This document shows positions 9,944 through 21,078 of a DNA stretch of 28,482 bases, one piece after another (position 1 is the stretch's first letter; each line of letters starts with the position of its first letter). The stretch covers positions 675,500 to 703,981 of the forward strand of contig NW_003156733.1 in the NCBI RefSeq assembly GCF_000003605.2, written 5' to 3'. A program made the translations under genes and the position numbers. Below the pieces are notes generated by a model. It saw nothing but the letters and a program-made list of their open reading frames with translations, searched no databases and was not told where the DNA came from. The DNA is from Saccoglossus kowalevskii (Eukaryota > Hemichordata > Enteropneusta > Harrimaniidae).

Positions 9944-11027
9944 ATGTGGCAGTGTTTTGTTCAGAGATACTTTCCTGTAATTCATTAATTAAGCAACCGT
10001 CTGGTTCATGTGCACGTGCATTATACCATACAACGCCATATTCGATCGGATCCTTCCTGCAATTCTCATGTGTAATTATCTGAGGATGACGTCGATGATG
10101 ATGCGTCACTAGAGAGTTTTTATTCTCTAGCGGCGATCATACTTAAATTGCCACCCTGGCGAGCAAACATGTGTTTTATAATTAGTCATTGAATTTAAAT
10201 TCAAATATTCGAATCGATTGTTTCTATAATGTATATGGATTGAATGTGTTTAAAAGACAACCCTGGCTATGGGTGTAACACGTACCCACGGACCGGCAAC
10301 GCCGCGGCCTAGATCATTAAAAAAAAACTTAGGCCAGAGGGGCTGACGAAATCTACCCACTAGCATGCAAGTAGAGCGAATTCAAGAAGAGAAGAGATCG
10401 AGTGACTAGTTCAAACGATAGGAATATTTACAGCCAGACAAACGCTACTAGGAAACTAGTTTGTTTTCATCGGTGGCGTATCCGGGTCAATGCGTCCATC
10501 CGTATTGCTAAAGGTTGCTGTCAACAACCATGATAAACACGCCAGGATATCACAATAGAATATTCAAGTATATCACCGTGTTATTGTGTATGTGTACTTG
10601 GATAGAAGTAAGTCATTCGACAAAGCGCCTATAATTGCCTGCATATAGTACAAGGGAATATAAACCCCGGAGAGAATTTCTTTGTTCATTTTCCCTAAGT
10701 GTATATTCCTATGAAACTGTTCTTGAAAAACAAAAAAAAGATTACGTAATGTGATTTAGCCTCGATCTCAAATGCCCATAAGTAGCGTTCGTACACGAAC
10801 GACTGAGCTTGTGGTGTACAACTGTTGGACTCTTGGTCTCAATAATATATCTGTCAATCATTTTCGAGATGTAAAAATAAACAGTATTATTATACATCTG
10901 TCACCGTAACGCCATACGTTACAGCGTGCCGTAATTTTGCGGTATTTTACGGAGTATTTTCATCCTACCATATTAGGGAATGCGAATTCCATATATGAAA
11001 TGATAACGCGCGTAGGCGTCCTCTAAT
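9944..11027. other. Intergenic stretch, nothing supported
   Basis: A short hairpin (CTAGAGA at 10109-10115 with TCTCTAG at 10124-10130, 8-nt loop) is the only structure seen. Open frames here are short and unremarkable. Confidence 0.5.
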
Positions 11028-11146
11028 AATAAAAACAAACATGGCTGCCACCGGGGTTTGACCGAACTCCATACAAAGAAGTTCGCTGATTCTGTTCTAA
11101 ACTTTTTAGATTTCGGCATTCCCATGATGTATCCTTGGTAGGGAAA
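11028..11146 (+). repeat. Dispersed repeat, copy A, cut by the assembly gap
   Basis: It matches copy B at 22328-22447 nearly base for base: AACAAACATGGCTGCCACCG, GGGTTTGACCGAACT, GTTCGCTGATTCTGTTCTAA and TTTCGGCATTCCCATGATGT have close counterparts there. It runs directly into the N gap, so its right end is unknown. No terminal repeats are visible. Confidence 0.85.
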
Positions 11147-11335
11147 NNNNNNNNNNNNNNNNNNNNNNNNNNNNNNNNNNNNNNNNNNNNNNNNNNNNNN
11201 NNNNNNNNNNNNNNNNNNNNNNNNNNNNNNNNNNNNNNNNNNNNNNNNNNNNNNNNNNNNNNNNNNNNNNNNNNNNNNNNNNNNNNNNNNNNNNNNNNNN
11301 NNNNNNNNNNNNNNNNNNNNNNNNNNNNNNNNNNN
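11147..11335. other. Assembly gap (189 N)
   Basis: An unbroken run of N. The left edge is inside a dispersed repeat, which may be why the assembly failed here. Confidence 1.
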
Positions 11336-12240
11336 TGTTCGATATAGGACTCATACCGACGTATACAACGCGTGTAAACTACATTGTTTATTTACATGAA
11401 ATTTGAAGACGCGCTGCGCGACGACCACCACGCTTTAAGTAGTGTATTCCGTATACTCATTTAATCAAGGGAGGCGGGCGTACAAAATAGAAGACGCAAA
11501 TACAGTACAACTCTGGCTGAGTGACAGACAAAATACAACAACCTGTTGCGCCGACTGTATACATTTCTACGAGAAATGGTGTTTATTTAAGTGACAGTCG
11601 TGGTAATACAAATCATCGATACATCGGGAAATGCACTGCATTGGGCGTTTTCACTGGGGATAGGCTCCGTGGATGGATCGCCATTATATCGTTTCCGATG
11701 TAAATCTCTTAACGTAGTTAATGATCTAAAGTTAACACGAAGCGCCATATTTCCTGCTAGTTAGTTCGTGGTTGCAGTTAAAGGGCTTCATAAGCTGCGT
11801 ATTGGCAAATTGTTTTCGTGTTTTAATCTAGGTAACGATAGTGACCTTTGACACATACGGTAAAATGCACTAGATAGAAGTAAAATTAATTTTTGTTTGT
11901 TTGAGTGAAAAATTATTTTCCAACAATTTGAATGTTATTGTAATAAATATACGCCACATTAAATGACATATCACCACGTGTTTACACGCTCAGCTCATTT
12001 GACTTCAATTTCAATGATTACAAACATGATTACAACGAAACCCTCATTATGTTGTGCCATTATTCTGACACGGTTATTTACTAGTTCCGGGTAAAATAAT
12101 TCTGATTTGAATGTTACATTTCATAATACCAAGTAAAACACGCATTATAATATGTCCTGAACTGTTTACACAATACATGTTAACAGCAGTCGTGCGTACA
12201 TGTATGCATGTCTCCTTTTTGAAATCTGTTGAAGACAACA
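11336..12240. other. Intergenic stretch, nothing supported
   Basis: Short open frames only, with no recognisable element. The sequence right of the gap does not obviously continue the dispersed repeat seen on its left. Confidence 0.45.
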
Positions 12241-12342
12241 ATGGGGCAAGCTGGATCTTCAGCGGGTCACGGGTCGGCAGCTGTCAGTGGTCTCAATGGA
12301 CCTTACGCGCGCACGACCCCTACAGTTCACACAACCTTGTGA
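12241..12342 (+). CDS. Candidate 33-residue ORF with an N-myristoylation signal
   Basis: ATG at 12241 has a near-ideal context (ACAACAATGG). The frame reads MGQAGSSAGHGSAAVSG, then LNGPYARTTPTVHTTL and a stop at 12340-12342. Residues 2-7 (GQAGSS) satisfy the general N-myristoylation pattern: Gly2, small residues, Ser at position 6. The local base composition is GC-richer than the flanks. No clear splice donor lies before the stop, so it would be a tiny protein or a chance frame. The family is unknown. Confidence 0.22.
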   Translation: MGQAGSSAGHGSAAVSGLNGPYARTTPTVHTTL

Positions 12343-12766
12343 TTTAGCGGTGTATTATACGTCATTTTTCAACGTTCCCTTTTTTTTCGAACTAAAATTC
12401 ACCAGCTTGCGTTATTTAGGGGAAAATCATTGAAAAATTCTGATTCACGGGGAAACTCTACCGATTGAAATTACCCAGATGATTTGTCACCCCCTAGGAG
12501 GTTACGCATAATGCCTATTTAGTTAAGTTTAGTAATCCAACACGTTATTCACGGAACAAAGTTCCATGTGTTTTACGACACGTTGAAATTACATCCACAG
12601 TTCACCGGGGTCAGTAAAACCAACGTTTGCATGACACAGCATTGTGTCTCCATAAACGAAATAAAAAAAATGGCCGTCTTTCGAGAACGTTCCCATAGCA
12701 ATACCATCACGTCCTTCTAATATGTATCATTCACCCCATCGTGTCTACCAATTGACGTAAATCAAT

Positions 12767-12780
12767 GTTACCATGGCAAC
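12767..12780 (+). promoter_or_regulatory. X-box palindrome GTTACCATGGCAAC
   Basis: A full match to the RFX consensus GTNRCC-N2-RGYAAC. The target gene is unknown. Confidence 0.45.
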
Positions 12781-13703
12781 ATGAACCGAACGTTGTGACA
12801 GCTTCAACCCCAGGCTGTAGTTCGGCTGTATGATATACACATACTATAAAAGTGAATGGCTGTGTCTATTTTTTTCCCCGTTATATATGGTTCGACGCTT
12901 TAAATGCGTGCTTATTATACTAAAAACTAAACTTATTGTACTAAAAATAGACATCTAATTTCAATTTCTGTCAGTTGTAATTTATCCTTGTCACAAGTCT
13001 CAAAACATATGTCTTAACCGTATAAACAACTGAATTCCAACCGACTATTGGGGACTTGTTGTTTATGGAGATCGTTATATGTTAAAAAGATAAATACCAG
13101 TTAACACCAAATGATTCATGGGTCGACTATAAATTTCACAAAAACAAATGATTGATTGGTTGAAAAAAAAAATTAACCCAACTATTTGTGATCCAGCGCC
13201 AATTTTCTGAACTTGCCGGATCACAAATTTAATTGCCGAACGCTATCTCTCGTTATGACGGCACAGGGTGCTCGCACAATGACATATATCACTTACAAGA
13301 CATCGACTTTTCAGGGCGGGCACGTGACAATGCATATTAAACGCTGCGGACAATTGGCCCGGTAATCAAACCCTCCAAGCGATTATTTCACGACACTGAG
13401 TAAATGCCTCGCACACAATGAACAGTTGAAATGCAATACCAAGTTACAAGGAATTACAACAATAAACCGCTATTCAAAGGGGGAAACGGTCTAAATGTAA
13501 ATATGCATTTCATAAACAGTCAGTCTAAGCACCTACACTCAGATGCAAATACGCGTTACTACCCTGAAATCAACTATACGCGCACAGGCAGTGTTGAAAT
13601 GAAATAAAAACTACTGATTATATCCTACGTTTACCCAATCTGAAAACAAGTGGGCTGATAGGTTTAGGCACTTTGCCCATGGCCGTGGCCCCATGGACTT
13701 GTT

Positions 13704-13717
13704 GTTGCTATAGCAAC
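13704..13717 (+). promoter_or_regulatory. Perfectly palindromic X-box-like site GTTGCTATAGCAAC
   Basis: An exact 14-bp palindrome that fits the RFX pattern with C-to-T at one position of the left half. It lies about 1 kb downstream of the candidate minus-strand exon donor. Confidence 0.42.
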
Positions 13718-14192
13718 GTGGCGCTTAGCTGAAGGTATGCGTGCCAAAGATCATCCATAACTCGAAATTGCGACGGACAATGAGGACAACACAATACGGA
13801 GGCCCGCCTCTTGCCATTTAATTAACGTAGACATTTCGCCTTTAAATTTGCTCAAATGAGTGGAATGAGAACGTCACGTGACGGGTTGATTACTCGAGCT
13901 GCCAAAAGTTTGGCACTTCAAGAATGCTGAAATCACAATATTTTCCCCAAAACAAACTTTTCTGGAGAAATATATAAAAAACACGAATATTATTAGGTAT
14001 TTAGGCGATTTTCGAAGAGGTGAGAGGTCATTTTCAAAAGAAGCAATGACTGGTTAAGTATTAGAATCATGGCAACAAAGAAACAAATAAATTAATCCCG
14101 GTAACTTCATGAAGCCTATTACACGAAAATAAAAATCCGTCAGTATTAAAAAATAAAACGCGAGTATATGTAGATACCACAGCGTGGTTGTA

Positions 14193-14227
14193 ATTGCCTT
14201 GGTAACCAGCCTGGTCGCCATAGTTAC
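14193..14227 (+). promoter_or_regulatory. Paired X-box-like sites, 21 bp apart
   Basis: ATTGCCTTGGTAAC (14193-14206) and GTCGCCATAGTTAC (14214-14227) both resemble the RFX palindrome with one or two mismatches. Their starts are 21 bp apart, about two helical turns. Confidence 0.38.
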
Positions 14228-14712
14228 CTATAGTATATATATGTAGTGCTTTGTGTTATGATTAAATCGTTGTAAATGAATATATATCCACACGTACTCA
14301 TCTGTGGGTGTTACAATGTATATGGTAATATATTTTAATGGATGTTGTTCTCGCTGCACGCTATTACATGGATGGCTTCAAATCTTATAAAAAGAAAATA
14401 TTCAGTCTTAAAAATTATCCGTTTCCCGGCATGTGTGTGTCGCTTTGAGATTGCTTACCGGTGGTAAAAACAACAAAACACGCAATGCTTTGGTCTTATC
14501 GATTTACAGTACCGGCGTTGACTTGAAATGTACATGTATATATCGACCGACTTGATTATAAACCAGATAGGTCGTGTATACGGATCGATTTTGTTTAAAT
14601 TCGGTACGGCGAGGTGGCGAGTTCAAGATTAAATTGAAGTTCATGGTAGTGCTGTACTCGTACTGGTATAATTGTTATTGAGTACCGACAGCGTAGAGTG
14701 AAATGTACACCT

Positions 14713-15048
14713 ACCTCTTTTCATAGTATGAAAACGACATCTTTCTTGGGTTGAGCTAATAGCAACGTCGGCAGCGATCCTATTTTTCCACCGAGCGTAG
14801 GTGCATTCAAAAATACACCAGCATTAATGGGAAATTCTTTCGGCGGTTCAGTGACGATATAGTCGAATTCCCAGGACGATTTGGCCACTGCGAACGGCAG
14901 CCTCCTTATACACTGTTCGTTGTATAAATAACCAGACAATACTCAACAGCTGAGTTGTTACCAAGCTAAGTGTGGGAGGGCTGTTACGTTCAGTGTTTGC
15001 GCTCCCCCGGTCGCGAGGGGCAATGAATTGATAATGTCGCTCTAACAT
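14713..15048 (-). CDS. Candidate exon region of an unrecognised minus-strand gene
   Basis: Two overlapping minus-strand frames look protein-like. One (14939-14721) includes SSWEFDYIVTEPPKEFPINA and then a Gly/Leu-rich stretch ending PKKDVVFIL. The other (15048-14848) includes the block SPPTLSLVTTQLLS. A strong splice donor (AAAGAG|GTAGGT, minus) follows at about 14713/14712. An alternative reading is a short first coding exon starting at the ATG near 14740 (MSFSYYEKR|), with the rest as 5' UTR. I do not recognise the product and cannot choose between the frames. Confidence 0.28.
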
Positions 15049-15660
15049 TTGACGTAGCTGAAGCGTGGATGAATATAATCGTGTTGCAACCGATCGGATT
15101 CATTTGTCTGTGTCCAGCAGGCATAATTTCCAGAGGAAAGGTTTCGAACAGTGGTCGACGGACAATTCGCTTTCACATTTACACAACAATGGATCATTGT
15201 ATAAGCTATGCAACTGTACTTATTCAATTTAAAATTTAACGGCAATCAATCTTCAAACACATTAACATTTTGCCGATTTTGTGAAAACACCTCTTGCGAA
15301 AACACATCGTTTTCACAAGTGGTTACTTTTATCTAAATCAATATTTGCTGGAAATGCCAAAGCGTAATGTTTATTGCCGACACATAACATACAATACATC
15401 ATTCATTTCATTTTACGTACTAAGCATAACAAGGCCAGAGGTTACATGAATGTTGTCAGGTCGCTACTCCAGTAGAATATTTCCAATTGTTGCGGCCTGA
15501 ATGACAATTAATAGAGCAATCGAGCCCCTCTCTATAGAATCAAACAAAGTGCATTGACATATATGTACACATATACACACTGACAAACACTGACAAACCA
15601 TGGAAAGCACTTTCCTTGCATTTGGACAAACCAAATAAAGATTACGTGACTCCACAGCAA

Positions 15661-15669
15661 GCGCATGCG
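15661..15669 (+). promoter_or_regulatory. NRF1-type site (GCGCATGCG)
   Basis: Followed by TGCGTG. It lies about 600 bp upstream of the candidate minus-strand exon region at 14713-15048, so it could belong to that gene's promoter. Confidence 0.3.
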
Positions 15670-16717
15670 TGCGTGTACTGAATAAATAGACCCAAGGACA
15701 ATCACAGAAACACTGTAGTTGCAGACATTACCCACATGTGCAGGGAAGCCTTTACAATGTTCCCCCAGGATGCAATGAATGAATAAATGGGGTTCAACTT
15801 CAAATATCGTTCCTAAAATCAGAATCAAATAACCGCCGAGGATGCTGCGGTCAACAATGACCCAAGAACGACATACATGTATATCAGTGTTACATGTAGT
15901 AGATCAAAATTTTTGAAAAAGTACAGTTAATCAAACTTTTTACTAAATGTGAGAGACTTTTGGAAAATCAATTTCTCGTTGGATTTCATCGCACCACCGC
16001 GACCCAATATTGTACACCAAGCATCAAATGCGTGATCTCACTGGTGTATTTTATGTTGCATAACTCTCTGAAATGGCAGCATTTTAATTTGGAATGTATT
16101 TCAGCGTAACACTGTTAGTATCGCTCTTACGGGCACGGTGGTGTCGCGAAAGGGAAGTAAATGATTGGAACAGCCGATTAGTTCCCGCGTATCTTTGTAT
16201 TTGACTATTGTTTATCTCCTTGTCATGGCTGTACAATACACACTTACGTGGACAAACAACAATCAGATAATGTGTGAGCGTTGTTATTGTATAAACGCAT
16301 TGTGTGCAGTTTAATAGAACAAAGAGTTAACTGTCATGTTCGGGAATGCCATCGAAACGTCGTAATCGGCTGGAGGTAAGCCACCTAGTGGCATTCTTTG
16401 AACTTCTTTTGTTTAAGTTCGGTGAATGAACAAGGGTAATTTCCAGTATTCGAACATTTGCACACGTAAACACAAATTCTCACCCGCCTCGAAAAAAAAA
16501 TGCATTTTACAACGTGTTTTGTGGTAGCCATAAGGTGCCGTAAAAAGGCCGTGATTTACGACAATGTTCAGACAAACTATACATCATAAAACTGGAATAG
16601 TCAAAAATGGCATTTGTTAGATTAAATCACATAAATATTGCATTTATAATTGCATGTACATTTTGAATAGATAGTAACCAAATGTCGGTTCATTGCAGGG
16701 AAACTGCCGTAATAAAT

Positions 16718-16726
16718 GCGCATGCG
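16718..16726 (+). promoter_or_regulatory. NRF1-type site (GCGCATGCG)
   Basis: It lies about 1.2 kb upstream of the signal-peptide exon at 17944. A second short CpG-containing segment (TCCGCGC) follows within 15 bp. Confidence 0.3.
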
Positions 16727-17943
16727 TATTTTCTCCGCGCACACTATGTAAAGTATTAAACGCTGCTCACAGTTATAGTTAGTATTTTTTTATCTCAATT
16801 TGTTTTATTATTTTTTTTTTGTATTAACAGCGTGTTTTTTTTGATGTGTGACTTTTGTTGCTTGCACGACGACGAACTACCGGTACGTAATTCAGGAGCG
16901 CGAACTAGTACCTTATTCAACATTATAATACACGTCAGTCATTGTATGGTCACACGCAAAATGATCCGTTTTTTCACGCAATACCACTGACTGTATCCTT
17001 CTGTGTCTCTCAAGCATTGAACAGTATTTTTTTCGACATCTCATTACTATGGTTTGTATTAGAACAAACATGATGATGTAATGATGATGTAAGAATTCTG
17101 GCTGTACAAATAGGATTTACGATTTCAAAATAAATTATGTTAGCTGTAAAAACAAAACAGAAAGCAGTAATTGTACCTACTAAAATCTTACACAGTCATG
17201 ACAACCATGTAAGCGTGTTTTATTGCTGTTGGAACCATCGGTGTTTAAATCAGAGTTGCGATGCATCGGGTATTTTAAGGTCCATATTTTCCGTGAAGTG
17301 TTACCTTATGATTGATATTTAATGCACAAACCTAGTATGTTTTATATGTATGTTCTGTACAAAATGAATTATTTACTATATCGCTTGGCCCGCTTGTTGT
17401 AAGTCGAAAAGACGGTGACCGAATACGCATGTGGTTCCAATTAATCAATCAGTTGAAATAGTGTAAACGCAATAACGTTAAATTGCCCACTCAACGAACT
17501 TAAGAAACGACGTGAGGAAAAGTCAAAACATTTTTTCACACTGAACATTCAGTTCAATAAAATTTCTGTTTATTCTCAATAAAATGTAAACCATTACACA
17601 GCGACATTTCTGACGCATCGAGACTTTGTTGGAGTTTTTTTTTATTGAAGACACGTGGTTTGGACAAACATGCATATACATGTATATATATCCACAAGGA
17701 AACAGTGGCGTGTACAGAATACACTCAGATAAAGTAGAATCAGAAAGTTTTAGCAGAAACGCCACTTAGGTAAGTACCATCCGTACGGTAATGTGCTTAT
17801 ATCATTGGCAAGGTTCAGTTGTACTACGATGCTTTTGAATTGATCCAGCCTTGGTACTTTCGCTAGTAGATTTTTCATCATTGTTTGCAACAGAGAATCG
17901 GACGGTTTACATTCTTATAACATCTGTTTTCCAGTTCTAAAAA

Positions 17944-18011
17944 ATGAGGACGCAGAATATCATCGCTGTCTCCCTGATATTGATCGTGTTGTTGGCCGAC
18001 ACCTTTGCAGA
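17944..18011 (+). CDS. Secreted Arg-rich/acidic protein, coding exon 1 (signal peptide)
   Basis: This is the first of five coding exons of a 104-residue protein: 17944-18011, 20037-20120, 20968-21078, 22060-22095 and 22241-22256. The exon encodes MRTQNIIAVSLILIVLLADT followed by FA, a textbook signal peptide cleaved near Ala22. It ends at a strong donor (GCAGA|GTAAGTATG). A good acceptor (CTGTTTTCCAG, ending 17934) lies 9 bp before the ATG, so an upstream noncoding exon is likely. All four coding introns are phase 2. The mature protein starts basic, with three Arg triplets, and ends very acidic. I recognise no family. Possible roles are a matrix or polyanion-binding protein, or a peptide precursor processed at the Arg clusters; neither is shown. 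Confidence 0.8.
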
Positions 18012-18517
18012 GTAAGTATGTATTACATCAACCCATGTATTGGGGGCTGCGTCGCACAAATTAGAAGTAAAAAGAGAGAAGGCAGTTGTTTTGGGCAAAC
18101 ATAATGAACAATTGTAATATATACATAATTTGAATTATACAAGCCGTGGCTATGTGTACGTTATTCCACAATTCTCAGTATTGAGAAGTAGGCCCAAAAC
18201 CTGATTAGCACACGATAGGGTTAAATCTTTCTGTCAGAAAATCGACAAAAATAGTATTTTGCGCTGCGGATGAAGAACATTGCGACCCTTGGGTATTGGG
18301 GATTCAAGCGATAAGCATGAGAAAAACAATTGTTCAGAATTACGCCGGCAAACGACGTCGAAAAGGATTGGCTCGCTCGTGAACCTGGAAGCTTTGTTGA
18401 CCCTCAAAACACAATCAGCCACACTTGCACGACACTAATCAACTTTTGTGTTTTTTTTTTTTTTTAAATTAAGTCAATTGAGATGAGTTTACATATATAA
18501 ACGTTGCTTCTAACACG

Positions 18518-18535
18518 CACACACACACACACACA
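18518..18535 (+). repeat. (CA)9 microsatellite
   Basis: Nine uninterrupted CA units inside intron 1. Confidence 0.95.
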
Positions 18536-18784
18536 AAGAACTACGCGAATAAACCTATAATAACGCAGTAATACGGTTGCGAATTTGCGCCACCGTTCGG
18601 TATATTTATAATCGCTTCGTGCATGCTAGTTCCAGAGCCAATTTTTGTTTTACCACGGTTACAAGTAGAACGTTCTCAGTACTGTATCACATTTGTACAT
18701 AGTGTTTAGTTTACGTGTGTCAAAATTACCTTTAAAATGAAGTTGTTATAATAGAATAATTAACATAGCCGCCCAAAAGAATAG

Positions 18785-19338
18785 TATTATCACGGGGACG
18801 ATTCTTCTCCTCCGGGGTTCTTCAATACGTGTCAGGGGGGAATACCTTCTGGTCTCTATATCACGTTTGCTTGAGGTACGGGATCTGGAACGTTTCTTAA
18901 ACTTTACAGTCAAATAGATACACACAACTAAATACGTATCAACTCTCGTCTTTAAACGGTCAGTCGAGTACTCTATAAGACACAGCGCCCTGGGGAAAAG
19001 TCTTCAAGACTATCGCAAGGCTGATCCAAGACTGCGTCTCTCCTGGTGTTCTCGCCAAGACCAACTAAAAATTCTTTATTCACTTTCAAAACCTTAACCA
19101 ATTACAAAGACGTTAAAAGACTCCAAGGCGTGGCCTTCACACATACAGCCAATCACACTAAGTACTGGACACGTCATACCTACTGATTAATCCGACGTCC
19201 GCCATATTATAAACTACGCATACCAAACGTTAGAAATAGTAGTCCGGATAGCGACGGCTATATCATAATTAGTTCCAAGTCACTGAGTCGAGTTCCATCC
19301 AGGACCTCACATGAGTCTAATTGATGACAAATATAACA
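18785..19338 (-). mobile_element. LTR-like segment (putative solo or truncated LTR)
   Basis: Read on the minus strand, it starts TGTTATATTTGTCATC, contains a TATA-like TATAATATGG and, further on, an AATAAAG signal. It ends ...CCCCGTGATAATA, so the ends resemble the inverted TGTTAT/ATAACA of LTRs with one change. The order promoter, polyadenylation signal, end is that of an LTR. No second LTR, clear primer-binding site or target duplication was found, and no protein is encoded. Gypsy-like by feel only. Confidence 0.4.
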
Positions 19339-19364
19339 CAGCCTTTCACTAGTAATCAGCTAAA

Positions 19365-19576
19365 TACTGTAAAATACTTTATTTTCACTGGAATTTATTT
19401 TCGCTGAAAAGACTTTTTAGGTGTGTTATATGGAATTTATTTTCACTGATTTTTGGCGAGTTGAATGTAAAAGATAGGAAAACAGGTATATTCGCTGGAT
19501 TTTATTTTCACTGAATCATTCCTTTAGCGAAAAAGGCGAAAATTAATTCCAAACGAAAATAACGTATTCCACAGTA
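19365..19576. mobile_element. TA-flanked MITE with about 22-bp terminal inverted repeats
   Basis: The left end TACTGTAAAATACTTTATTTTC and the reverse complement of the right end (TACTGTGGAATACGTTATTTTC) differ at three positions; the outer TA is probably the target duplication. The interior repeats TTTATTTTC[AG]CTG about four times. Elements with TACTGTAAA...TTTATTTTCGC ends are common, from memory, in marine invertebrate genomes. It has no coding capacity. It lies 26 bp from the LTR-like segment. Confidence 0.8.
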
Positions 19577-20036
19577 AGTCGATCAACAGATACGCGAAAA
19601 CTAATTCATGACAGTATACCACCCGATTTTGTACAGCTCACTCCGTATACATATTATTTATCGCTTCGGTGTGTATACTGTATGTCGTACTACTGGTTAA
19701 AAACTCGTGGTATACTCGCCTCTTGGATGGCGGGTGGTGTAGTTCCCCTTAAATAAAGTTACTAAATCGTTAATTGTCGGCACAATTTTGTATTACGTGT
19801 GAAAAGATATTGATCAATGTATTGAGATTTTGTTTCGTTTACTACTTTTTTGACGTTGTTGTGAAATACAAGTCATATTCCTAACCACGTCAATACAAGG
19901 GGGATATTATAGTGCACTTTTTCTCAACAGGTTTTAGGCTGGGTAAGAAAATGCACTAGTTGCAAAATAAACTCATTGTTGCGCAGTCGTTTCGTATTTC
20001 GTATCACCCACATCGTATTTTGTGTTCACTCTTTAG

Positions 20037-20120
20037 GGCTGCTGCAAACCGACGTCGTACTAACAAACCTCGACGTCGTAACACTGGCAGAGACCTTGAC
20101 CAAGAAGGGCTACAAACAAG
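20037..20120 (+). CDS. Secreted Arg-rich/acidic protein, coding exon 2 (basic repeat unit 1)
   Basis: Acceptor TTCACTCTTTAG, donor ACAAG|GTAATT; 84 nt, phase 2 at both ends. It encodes AAANRRRTNKPRRRNTGRDL followed by DQEGLQT. Two Arg triplets are possible proprotein-convertase sites. The order N-R-R-R-[TS]-N ... G-R-D-[LV]-D-Q recurs in exon 3, and the nucleotides still align, so the two exons are duplicates. Confidence 0.82.
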
Positions 20121-20967
20121 GTAATTAGTGACCGTATGTATCATATGATTTCGCCATGTTGTGTTTATTTCATATTCTAAAGCCACAACTGTGTGTGGTT
20201 GTTTGGTATTTCATATCTCTAATGCATGCATGACTAGAATACAAGACACGCGGGTGCATTCAATTGTCCATGTCAGTATGTGTTGACTTTCCCATGTAAT
20301 ATTACATTTGTCTTTATTTCAACCGAACACCTGGAGTTAACATATTAATGCATTGTGCATGCCTTGGCCATACTCACACTTTCAGGCACGTCACATCGAG
20401 TCGAATGTCTAGCTTTCCTTATTTTGCAAGTTATAGGTCGAACCAATCACATTTGCTTAATCTGAGCGTCACGGTGGCGTCACGAGGCCACGTGATTCTG
20501 CTAATGAAAAGCTTGTATACAGTACACATGTCGTTTAGATACAATTTGGTGACGGTGCACATGTGAATAAATGCCCCGACTCACGGTAACATAGCCATTG
20601 TCATCACAATAAAAAAACAAATTTCTATGCGTTTTAAATGCAAATCTGCTGAAGAACAATAAATAACTACACCAAATGCCAATGGTGAATGGACTGGTAA
20701 CATTATACACCAATGTTTCTTACTGTATATAGCTTCCAAACACGGTGCTCGTGACACTAAACATTCGTAACATATTTTTAAAGGGTGAGATAACTTTGTT
20801 CTGAGGCAATTTGTGTATCGTTGTACTGCACTCACGTTAGTTCACTTTGGTGCCGGTAAACAAAATTATATTGTAATTACTGTTTCATTTGGACCACCAG
20901 CTACTTTATTGTATGGGACAGATGGATGACAAAGTTTAACTTTTAATTTTAAACTCTGATCGTGTAG
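20121..20967 (+). other. Intron 2 of the secreted-protein gene
   Basis: An 847-bp GT...AG intron with no identifiable repeat or gene. The minus-strand open frames at 20501-20835 have no recognisable content. Confidence 0.75.
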
Positions 20968-21078
20968 GGGTAGCGGCAACCGGCGTCGTAGTAATAACGG
21001 CAATGGCAATGGCAGGGACGTGGACCAAGATATTGTCACCCTGGACGACGACTTTGAAGAAATATCTCCGCAAGAAAG
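20968..21078 (+). CDS. Secreted Arg-rich/acidic protein, coding exon 3 (basic repeat unit 2 and acidic linker)
   Basis: Acceptor GATCGTGTAG, donor GAAAG|GTAACA; 111 nt, phase 2 at both ends. It encodes GSGNRRRSNNGNGNGRDVDQ then DIVTLDDDFEEISPQE. The first part mirrors exon 2 (NRRR-S/T-N, GRD-V/L-DQ). The rest is a new acidic stretch. The frame stays open only with this phase, which supports the splice sites. Confidence 0.82.

Larger units (their letters stand above)
12343..14712. other. Intergenic stretch with X-box-like sites, no supported gene
   Basis: No exon-like frame was found. It contains four RFX-type palindromes and a hairpin at 13184-13228 (ATTTGTGATCC with GGATCACAAAT, 23-nt loop). 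It may be the intron or downstream flank of the candidate minus-strand gene that starts near 15.0 kb. Confidence 0.45.
15049..17934. other. Intergenic stretch, no supported gene
   Basis: Short frames only. It contains NRF1-type sites at 15661 and 16718, T-rich runs, and a small ATGATGATGTA direct repeat near 17070-17090. The 5' noncoding exon and promoter of the secreted-protein gene starting at 17944 should lie somewhere in its right half but could not be located. Confidence 0.45.
18012..20036 (+). other. Intron 1 of the secreted-protein gene, loaded with repeats
   Basis: A GT...AG intron of about 2.0 kb. It contains a CA microsatellite (18518-18535), an LTR-like segment and a TA-flanked MITE. 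No other coding signal was seen in it. Confidence 0.75.

Noticed and set aside
11106-11354. Open frames across the N gap
   Set aside because: They are open only because N has no stop codons; there is no coding evidence.
11440-11590. Short plus-strand frame with several Cys and Trp after an ACAG
   Set aside because: No splice borders or similarity that I can support; likely chance.
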